Shown: positions 33,846 through 39,497 of the stretch, in pieces | Numbering within the stretch: the stretch's first letter is position 1 | Layout: every line of letters starts with the position of its first letter | From: Aidingimonas lacisalsi | GTDB lineage: Bacteria; Pseudomonadota; Gammaproteobacteria; Pseudomonadales; Halomonadaceae | Assembly: GCF_008079445.1 (NCBI RefSeq) | Contig: NZ_VRYH01000014.1 | Span: 1-39,497 of the forward strand | Reading direction: 5' to 3' | Length of the DNA: 39,497 bases | Program-made: the position numbers and the translations under genes | The notes under the pieces: model-generated | The model's database searches: none | What the model saw: the letters and a program-made list of their open reading frames with translations, nothing else | Told to the model about the DNA's origin: nothing

Positions 33846-35558
33846 ATGTCACACATCGACAAGCGCCGGAGCGCCGGCCGCCACGACCCCTCCCGCCACA
33901 TCGCCGCGCCTACCGGCACCGAGCGCAGTTGCAAGAGTTGGCTCACCGAAGCGCCCCTGCGCATGCTGATGAACAACCTGCACCCGGATGTCGCCGAGCG
34001 CCCCGAAGACCTGGTGGTCTATGGTGGCATCGGTCGCGCCGCCCGCGACTGGGAGAGCTTTGATACGATCGTCGAGACTCTCCAGCGCCTGGAGGAAACC
34101 CAGACTCTGCTGGTCCAATCCGGCAAGCCGGTGGGTGTGTTCGAGACTCACAAGGATGCCCCGCGGGTGCTGATCGCCAACTCCAATCTGGTGCCGGCCT
34201 GGGCCAATTGGGAGCACTTCAACGAGCTCGATCGCAAAGGCCTGATGATGTATGGCCAAATGACTGCCGGCTCGTGGATCTACATCGGTTCGCAGGGCAT
34301 CGTTCAGGGGACCTACGAGACGTTCGTCGAAGCGGGCCGCCAGCACTACGACGGCGAGCTCAAGGGGCGCTGGATCCTTACCGCCGGCCTGGGCGGCATG
34401 GGTGGCGCTCAGCCGCTGGCCGCCACCCTGGCCGGTGCCTGCTCCCTGAATATCGAGTGCCAGCAGTCACGTCTCGACTTCCGCCTGCGCACTCGCTACC
34501 TGGACGAGCAGGCCGACGACCTCGACGATGCCCTGACCCGTATCCAGCGCTATACCGCCGAGGGCAAGGCGGTCTCCATCGGCTTGTGCGCCAATGCTGC
34601 CGATATCCTGCCCGAACTCGTGAGCCGTGGGGTGAAGCCGGACATGGTCACCGACCAGACCAGCGCCCACGACCCGCTGAACGGCTACCTGCCGTCCGGC
34701 TGGACCTGGGCGGCGTATGTGGAACGCGGTCAGCGCGATCCCGAAGCGGTGGTCATGGCCGCCAAGCGTTCCATGGCCGTACACGTTCAAGCCATGCTCG
34801 ACTTCCAGACGATGGGCGTGCCCACCTTCGACTACGGCAACAACATCCGCCAGATGGCGATGGAAGAGGGCATCGACAATGCCTTCGACTTCCCCGGCTT
34901 CGTACCGGCCTATATTCGCCCGTTGTTCTGCCAAGGCATCGGCCCGTTCCGCTGGGCGGCGCTGTCCGGCGACCCGGAGGACATCTACAAGACCGACCAG
35001 AAGGTCAAGGAGCTGATCCCCGATGATCCGCACCTGCACAACTGGCTGGATATGGCCCAGGAGCGGATTTCATTCCAAGGGCTCCCCGCCAGGATCTGTT
35101 GGGTGGGCCTCAAGGACCGCGCCCGCCTGGGCCAGGCCTTCAACGAGATGGTGCGTAGCGGCGAACTCAAGGCACCTGTCGTCATCGGTCGCGATCACCT
35201 GGACTCCGGCTCGGTGGCCAGCCCCAACCGTGAGACCGAGTCAATGATGGACGGCTCGGACGCGGTTTCCGACTGGGCGCTGCTCAACGCCCTACTCAAC
35301 ACTGCCGGCGGAGCCACCTGGGTGTCACTGCACCACGGCGGTGGCGTGGGTATGGGCTACTCCCAGCACGCCGGAGTAGTGATCGTCTGCGACGGCAGTG
35401 ATGACGCCCACACCCGATTGGGTCGGGTATTGCGCAACGACCCGGGTACCGGGGTAATGCGCCACGCCGATGCCGGCTACGAGATTGCCAAGCAATGCGC
35501 TCGTGAGAACGGCCTCGATCTACCGATGCTGGACAACCAAGAGGAGACTGCCCAATGA
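33846..35558 (+). CDS. hutU: Urocanate hydratase HutU
   Basis: The ATG at 33846 ([20 protein letters not shown]) gives 570 residues, near the usual 556-570. Urocanase uses NAD+ as an electrophile to hydrate urocanate to imidazolonepropionate. Recognised blocks: [51 protein letters not shown] (the dinucleotide-binding glycine loop), [15 protein letters not shown], and [17 protein letters not shown]. It lies 57 bases after hutG and overlaps hutH by four bases. Confidence 0.97.
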   Translation: MSHIDKRRSAGRHDPSRHIAAPTGTERSCKSWLTEAPLRMLMNNLHPDVAERPEDLVVYGGIGRAARDWESFDTIVETLQRLEETQTLLVQSGKPVGVFETHKDAPRVLIANSNLVPAWANWEHFNELDRKGLMMYGQMTAGSWIYIGSQGIVQGTYETFVEAGRQHYDGELKGRWILTAGLGGMGGAQPLAATLAGACSLNIECQQSRLDFRLRTRYLDEQADDLDDALTRIQRYTAEGKAVSIGLCANAADILPELVSRGVKPDMVTDQTSAHDPLNGYLPSGWTWAAYVERGQRDPEAVVMAAKRSMAVHVQAMLDFQTMGVPTFDYGNNIRQMAMEEGIDNAFDFPGFVPAYIRPLFCQGIGPFRWAALSGDPEDIYKTDQKVKELIPDDPHLHNWLDMAQERISFQGLPARICWVGLKDRARLGQAFNEMVRSGELKAPVVIGRDHLDSGSVASPNRETESMMDGSDAVSDWALLNALLNTAGGATWVSLHHGGGVGMGYSQHAGVVIVCDGSDDAHTRLGRVLRNDPGTGVMRHADAGYEIAKQCARENGLDLPMLDNQEETAQ

Positions 35559-37090
35559 CCCATCTCGAGATTCAGCCCGGCCAGATGACACTGGCGCAGG
35601 CACGCCAGGTTTACCAGGCCCATGTGCCGGTCAGCCTGCCCACAAGTGCCGACGCCGATATCACCAAGGCCGTCGACTGCGTAAACCGTGTGATCGCAGA
35701 AGACCGCACCGTCTACGGCATCAATACCGGCTTCGGCCTGCTCGCCCAGACCCGCATCGAGAAGGACCAGCTCGAGGATCTGCAACGCTCGCTGGTGCTG
35801 TCTCACGCCACGGGTGTCGGCGCGGCCATGGACGACGATCTGGTACGTCTGATCATGGTACTCAAGGTCAACAGCCTCGCGCGCGGTTTCTCCGGTATCC
35901 GACGCGAGATACTGGATGCCCTGATCGCGCTAATCAACGCCGGTGTCTATCCGCGGATCCCCCTCAAGGGATCGGTGGGTGCTTCAGGCGATCTCGCGCC
36001 ACTCGCCCACATGAGCGTGGTGCTTTTGGGCGAAGGACAGGCCAGGCACAAGGGCGAATGGCTTTCTGCCCGGGAGGCCCTGGAAGTGGCTGGATTAGCC
36101 CCCCTGTCGCTGGCACCCAAGGAGGGGCTGGCATTGCTCAACGGCACTCAGGTCTCCACCGCCTATGCCCTGCGCGGGCTGTTCGAGGCGGAAGACCTCT
36201 ACGCCGCGGCTACCGTCTGCGGCTCGCTAACCGTAGAGGCTACACTCAGCTCCCGGGCGCCTTTCGACGCTCGTATTCATGACATAAGGGGCCAACGCGG
36301 TCAGATCGATGCCGCAGCAGGCTACCGGCATCTGCTCGGTGAGCGAAGTCAGGTAAGCGATTCTCATATCGACTGCGGCAAGGTCCAGGACCCCTACTCG
36401 TTGCGCTGTCAGCCCCAGGTGATGGGCGCCGCCCTGACTCAGATTCGCCAAGCCGCCGAGGTGCTGGCCATCGAGATCAACGCTGTTTCCGACAATCCCT
36501 TGGTCTTTGCTGAAGAGGGGGATGTCATCTCCGGTGGCAACTTCCACGCGGAACCGGTGGCCATGGCCGCTGACAACCTGGCGCTCGCCATTGCCGAGAT
36601 CGGTTCTCTGACCGAGCGTCGCGTCTCATTGATGATGGACAAGCATATGTCCCAACTCCCGCCTTTCCTGGTGGAAAACGGCGGGGTCAACTCAGGGTTC
36701 ATGATTGCGCAAGTCACCGCGGCGGCATTGACCAGCGAGAATAAGGCATTGGCCCATCCCCACAGCGTCGACAGCCTGCCGACCTCGGCCAACCAGGAAG
36801 ACCATGTCTCCATGGCCCCAGCCGCCGGCAAGCGTTTATGGGAGATGGCCGACAATGTCCGCGGCACCCTGGCCATCGAGTGGCTTGCCGCCTGCCAGGG
36901 ACTGGATTTCCGCGATGGTCTCATGACCACCGACTCACTGGAAAAGGCGCGCAGAACCCTGCGCGAACAGGTCGCCTACTATGACCGGGACCGCTTCTTC
37001 AACCCGGATATAGAAGCCGCTACCGCATTACTTGCCTCGCGGACGCTGAGCGACTTAGTCCCAGAGGGACTGATGCCCAGTGACCACTAA
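35555..37090 (+). CDS. hutH: Histidine ammonia-lyase HutH
   Basis: 511 residues starting in an ATGA overlap with hutU. It removes ammonia from L-histidine to give urocanate, the first step. Y54 in [10 protein letters not shown] and the A143-S144-G145 triad in [15 protein letters not shown], which cyclises to the MIO prosthetic group, are present. Further conserved stretches are [30 protein letters not shown] and [15 protein letters not shown]. It is the last enzyme gene of the operon and is followed by a hairpin and the transporter gene. Confidence 0.97.
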   Translation: MTHLEIQPGQMTLAQARQVYQAHVPVSLPTSADADITKAVDCVNRVIAEDRTVYGINTGFGLLAQTRIEKDQLEDLQRSLVLSHATGVGAAMDDDLVRLIMVLKVNSLARGFSGIRREILDALIALINAGVYPRIPLKGSVGASGDLAPLAHMSVVLLGEGQARHKGEWLSAREALEVAGLAPLSLAPKEGLALLNGTQVSTAYALRGLFEAEDLYAAATVCGSLTVEATLSSRAPFDARIHDIRGQRGQIDAAAGYRHLLGERSQVSDSHIDCGKVQDPYSLRCQPQVMGAALTQIRQAAEVLAIEINAVSDNPLVFAEEGDVISGGNFHAEPVAMAADNLALAIAEIGSLTERRVSLMMDKHMSQLPPFLVENGGVNSGFMIAQVTAAALTSENKALAHPHSVDSLPTSANQEDHVSMAPAAGKRLWEMADNVRGTLAIEWLAACQGLDFRDGLMTTDSLEKARRTLREQVAYYDRDRFFNPDIEAATALLASRTLSDLVPEGLMPSDH

Positions 37091-37096
37091 GCGCCG

Positions 37097-37119
37097 CCCC
37101 GCGGGCGATGCCCGTGGGG
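37097..37119. other. Hairpin between hutH and the transporter
   Basis: CCCCGCGGGC and GCCCGTGGGG pair over ten positions (one G-T) around a three-base loop, six bases after the hutH stop. There is no T-run, so it probably acts as a partial terminator or an mRNA-end stabiliser. Confidence 0.5.
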
Positions 37120-37159
37120 ATATCACCTAGCATTCTCCACCAACGACAAGAGATGTTTC

Positions 37160-38506
37160 ATGAATGCGATAGTCCTGGCCATTCTCGTCATGGTCTCCCT
37201 TAGTCTTGCCCGCGTATCCGTGGTTTTTGCCCTCATCGTCGCGACATTAGTCGGCGGTCTCTACGCCGGTATGCCATTGAACGACATTCTCGAGGCCTTC
37301 AATGATGGACTTGGCAATGGCGCCACCATCGCGCTGTCTTACGCCGTTCTCGGGGCATTTGCCGTCGCGCTCTCCCGCTCGGGTATCACCGAACTTCTCG
37401 CCAACAAGGCCATTCAACGCTTTCAGTTGGATGAGGCGGACAAAGGACGTCGGCTGATTACGTTGACGTTACTGGGCGCGCTGCTTGCTGCGGCGATCAG
37501 TTCACAGAACCTGATTCCGGTCCACATCGCCTTCATCCCGGTACTCGTCCCACCGCTACTCAAACTGATGAATCATTTGCAGTTGGATCGACGCCTGGCA
37601 GCCTGCGTGATCACTTTTGGAATCACGGCTCCCTATATGCTGTTACCCGTGGGGTTCGGTGCCATTTTCCTTAATGACATCCTGCTCGCTAACCTCAACG
37701 AGAGTGGTGCGGAACTCGGCCTGGAGATCAGCCCCGGAATGGTCCCAATGGCGATGATCATACCGATCTCTGGCATGGCTCTGGGTCTTGTAGTCGCCGC
37801 CATCTGGAGCTATCGCAAACCACGCCGCTATCAAGACCGGTATCTGGCCCACGGTGATGAAACGCCTAGCGAAGCGGCACAACACCTGGCGCTCTGGCAG
37901 AAATGGATTCTGGCGGCCGCTCTCGTCGGCACGGTGACCGTCCAATTGCTGACCGACTCCATGGTTCTCGGTGGGATCTTCGGATTTGCCCTGCTCTCTG
38001 TCAGCGGCGTATTTCGGTGGCGCGAGCAGGACGGTATTTTTACCGAGGGAATGCGAATGATGACGCTGGTCGGCTTCATCATGATCACCGCCGCCGGCTT
38101 TGCCAGCGTGATGCAGGAGAGCGGTCAGGTGGAAACCCTCGTGGAGAGTTCCACGACGCTGATCGGAGACAGCCAAGGGCTGGCGGCGCTGATCATGTTG
38201 CTGGTGGGCCTCTTCATCACCATGGGGATCGGCTCATCCTTCTCGACCATTCCCATTATCGCCTCACTGTATGTGCCCCTGGCACTGAACTTCGGCTTTT
38301 CCCCCATGGCGACCGTGGCCCTGGTAGGTACCGCCGCGGCATTGGGTGATGCGGGCTCCCCAGCCTCGGACTCGACACTCGGCCCGACCGCCGGTCTCAA
38401 CGCCGATGGTCAGCACGATCACATCTGGGATAGCGTAGTGCCGACCTTCCTGCACTACAACATTCCGTTGATCGCCTTCGGCTGGATTGCTGCCATGACG
38501 TTATGA
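37160..38506 (+). CDS. YuiF/NhaC-type transporter, probable histidine permease
   Basis: 448 residues, about 11-12 hydrophobic segments. The sequence resembles the ion-transporter NhaC/YuiF group: ARVSVVFALIVATLVGGLYA at the N-terminus, IALSYAVLGAFAVALSRSGI, SQNLIPVHIAFIPVLVPPLL, and ALGDAGSPASDSTLGPTAGL near the end. Proteins of this type are often annotated as Na+/H+ antiporters. Placed directly after hutH on the same strand, it is more likely the histidine importer of the pathway; that is inference from context. It is followed by a 10-bp perfect hairpin. Confidence 0.78.
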   Translation: MNAIVLAILVMVSLSLARVSVVFALIVATLVGGLYAGMPLNDILEAFNDGLGNGATIALSYAVLGAFAVALSRSGITELLANKAIQRFQLDEADKGRRLITLTLLGALLAAAISSQNLIPVHIAFIPVLVPPLLKLMNHLQLDRRLAACVITFGITAPYMLLPVGFGAIFLNDILLANLNESGAELGLEISPGMVPMAMIIPISGMALGLVVAAIWSYRKPRRYQDRYLAHGDETPSEAAQHLALWQKWILAAALVGTVTVQLLTDSMVLGGIFGFALLSVSGVFRWREQDGIFTEGMRMMTLVGFIMITAAGFASVMQESGQVETLVESSTTLIGDSQGLAALIMLLVGLFITMGIGSSFSTIPIIASLYVPLALNFGFSPMATVALVGTAAALGDAGSPASDSTLGPTAGLNADGQHDHIWDSVVPTFLHYNIPLIAFGWIAAMTL

Positions 38507-38519
38507 TGTCTGCAGTTGT

Positions 38520-38553
38520 GCATGGCTAGGCAGAAATCTCGGTCTAGCCATGC
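38520..38553 (+). terminator. Strong hairpin after the hut transporter
   Basis: GCATGGCTAG at 38520-38529 and CTAGCCATGC at 38544-38553 pair perfectly over ten bases around a 14-base loop, just after the last hut gene. No T-run follows, so termination may need Rho or the stem may protect the 3' end. Confidence 0.5.
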
Positions 38554-38559
38554 CAGCTG

Positions 38560-38640
38560 TCACGCAGAGGTCTGCTGCTTGCGGTTAGGGCCTTCCTGGA
38601 TTTTCTAGGCGAGAATATCGCCGATGATGATTTCCTGACC
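38560..38640 (+). pseudogene. Possible LysR C-terminal remnant
   Basis: One frame reads SRRGLLLAVRAFLDFLGENI, which resembles the final helix of many LysR regulators (RAFLDFLxE). No upstream LysR sequence is present and the frame runs on into the REP cluster. It is a short match and easily chance. Confidence 0.25.
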
Positions 38641-38729
38641 CTTCAGCAGAAAGGGGTGTTGCCCATGACCGGCGACACCCGCAGTACTGACTTGGCAGGC
38701 TTTAGTCATGCGTTGAGCTCTGCCGTTGG

Positions 38730-38953
38730 TGACACCACCGAGCTCCTACGGCGCTATCGCGACTGAAGTCGCTCCTACGACAACCTGTGCCGATGGAATG
38801 TCGGGGATAGGGGGTTGTAGGAGCGGTTTCAACTGCGATGCAGGGCGTGAGCCCTGCCCTGTGCCACCGCCGGGCGCCCGAGGCGCCATCGCGACTGAAG
38901 TCGCTCCTACCACAACCAGTGCCGGTGGAATGCCGTGATGAAGGGGTTGTAGG
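38730..38953. repeat. REP palindrome cluster 4, interrupted
   Basis: ATCGCGACTGAAGTCGCTCC arms at 38756 and 38888 and a GGAGCGGTTTCAACTGC arm at 38820 share the spacers of the other clusters. The last unit reads GGGGTTGTAGGA and should continue into GCGGTTTCAACC, but is cut there by the IS110-family left end. Confidence 0.85.
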
Positions 38954-39497
38954 AAATGGGATGGACCCGTCCCTCCATGTGCCAAGATGAAGATTCACGC
39001 CATCTGCGGGTGCATGGGGCACCACACGGCATCTCGAAGAGAGGGTCCATCCATGAATAACATTAGCATCGTCGGCATTGATCTCGCCAAGCATGTTTTT
39101 CATCTTCACGGGGTCGATCACAAGGGGCGGGAAGTGTTCAGCAAGAAGGTATCTCGATTGGCGTTACGTACGACGCTGGCCCAACTGCCCCGCTGCGTCG
39201 TCGCCCTGGAGGCTTGTGGCGGCGCTCATTACTGGGCCAGGGAGGTCCGGGCGCTGGGGCACGAGGTGCAGTTGATTCCTCCTCAGTACGTGAAGCCCTT
39301 CGTGCTAGGACACAAGAACGATGCTCGGGATGCCCGAGGCATCGCTGAGGCGGCGGCTCGCGAGGCCACGCCTCGGGTCGCCCCCAAGACGCAGCCTCAG
39401 CAGGCGCTGCAAGCCATGCATCGCGTGCGTTCCCGAGCGATCGCCAACCGCACGGCACTGGGCAACGAGCTACATGGCTTGCTCGCTGAAATGGGAA
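38954..39497 (+). mobile_element. IS110-family element, left end, inserted in a REP
   Basis: The REP sequence stops at about 38954 and about 99 bases of new sequence precede an IS110-type gene that runs past the window end. In this leader GGATGGACCC (38959-38968) is the exact inverse of GGGTCCATCC (39043-39052), so the leader can fold on itself with its 3' arm touching the start codon. The right end is outside the window. Confidence 0.75.
39053..39497 (+). CDS. IS110-family recombinase, truncated by window end
   Basis: The ATG at 39053 opens a frame of 148 residues that continues beyond the window. The N-terminal DEDD (RuvC-like) domain is clear: IVGIDLAKHVFHLHGVD with D10, CVVALEACGGAHYWAREV with E53, and KNDARDARGIAEAA with D90 and D93. 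IS110-family enzymes recombine circular element and target DNA, in some cases guided by an RNA made from the element's own noncoding end. The frame is intact as far as seen, so the copy may be active. Confidence 0.92.
   Translation, partial: MNNISIVGIDLAKHVFHLHGVDHKGREVFSKKVSRLALRTTLAQLPRCVVALEACGGAHYWAREVRALGHEVQLIPPQYVKPFVLGHKNDARDARGIAEAAAREATPRVAPKTQPQQALQAMHRVRSRAIANRTALGNELHGLLAEMG

Noticed and set aside
34208-35026. Long Arg/Pro-rich open frame inside hutU
   Set aside because: It is a frame shadow of the strongly conserved urocanase coding sequence.

Overview
The window (about 39.5 kb, fairly GC-rich) looks like an accessory-rich chromosomal stretch of a halophilic gammaproteobacterium, most likely Halomonas or a close relative. 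The grounds are the protein sequences as I recognise them, the acidic periplasmic proteins, the Pseudomonas/Halomonas-type REP palindromes and the layout of the hut operon. Species cannot be fixed without a search.

Layout. (1) 1-6.3 kb is an insertion-sequence graveyard: a broken IS30-type element with an ISL3-type transposase fragment inside it, a frameshifted antitoxin-like remnant, an intact PrlF-YhaV toxin-antitoxin pair, a decayed group II intron reverse transcriptase, two Crp/Fnr-type regulators, and an internally deleted IS1182-type element with 32-bp perfect terminal repeats next to an IS30-like fragment. (2) 6.4-10.9 kb: a LysR regulator divergent from an NCS2 nucleobase permease, a TRZ/ATZ-type amidohydrolase and a TauE/SafE exporter, a likely purine- or pterin-type scavenging unit. 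(3) 11-12 kb: a broken Rpn-type gene and a REP cluster. (4) 12-20.3 kb, all minus strand: RpiB-like isomerase, two paralogous sugar-binding proteins, a ribose-type ABC ATPase and permease, a fused dihydroxyacetone-kinase-type kinase and a SorC/DeoR regulator. Together these read as uptake, phosphorylation and isomerisation of a small ketose; D-erythrulose is my best guess.

(5) 21-28.8 kb: a sugar-acid cluster with a DapA-type aldolase or dehydratase, an enolase-superfamily dehydratase, a tripartite tricarboxylate transporter (TctA, TctB, TctC types), a divergent IlvD/Edd-type dehydratase and a GntR/FCD regulator. A perfect 20-bp palindrome lies in the divergent promoter region. (6) 29.2-38.5 kb: histidine utilisation, with hutC, a YjiH-type membrane protein, hutI, hutG, hutU, hutH and a YuiF/NhaC-type transporter. 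Three TGTA-N2-TACA-like sites fit HutC control. The set converts histidine through urocanate, imidazolonepropionate and formimidoylglutamate to glutamate plus formamide. (7) 38.5-39.5 kb: a REP cluster interrupted by the left end of an IS110-family element that runs off the window.

REP palindromes of one family mark the seams between these modules (about 11.0, 11.6-12.0, 20.6-21.0, 28.9-29.0 and 38.7-38.95 kb). No tRNA, rRNA or CRISPR array was seen. The strongest candidates for new biology are the kinase/RpiB-like/dual-binding-protein cluster with its altered isomerase active site, the seven-copy 13-bp tandem repeat inside that operon, and the IS110 insertion in a REP with a foldable leader.
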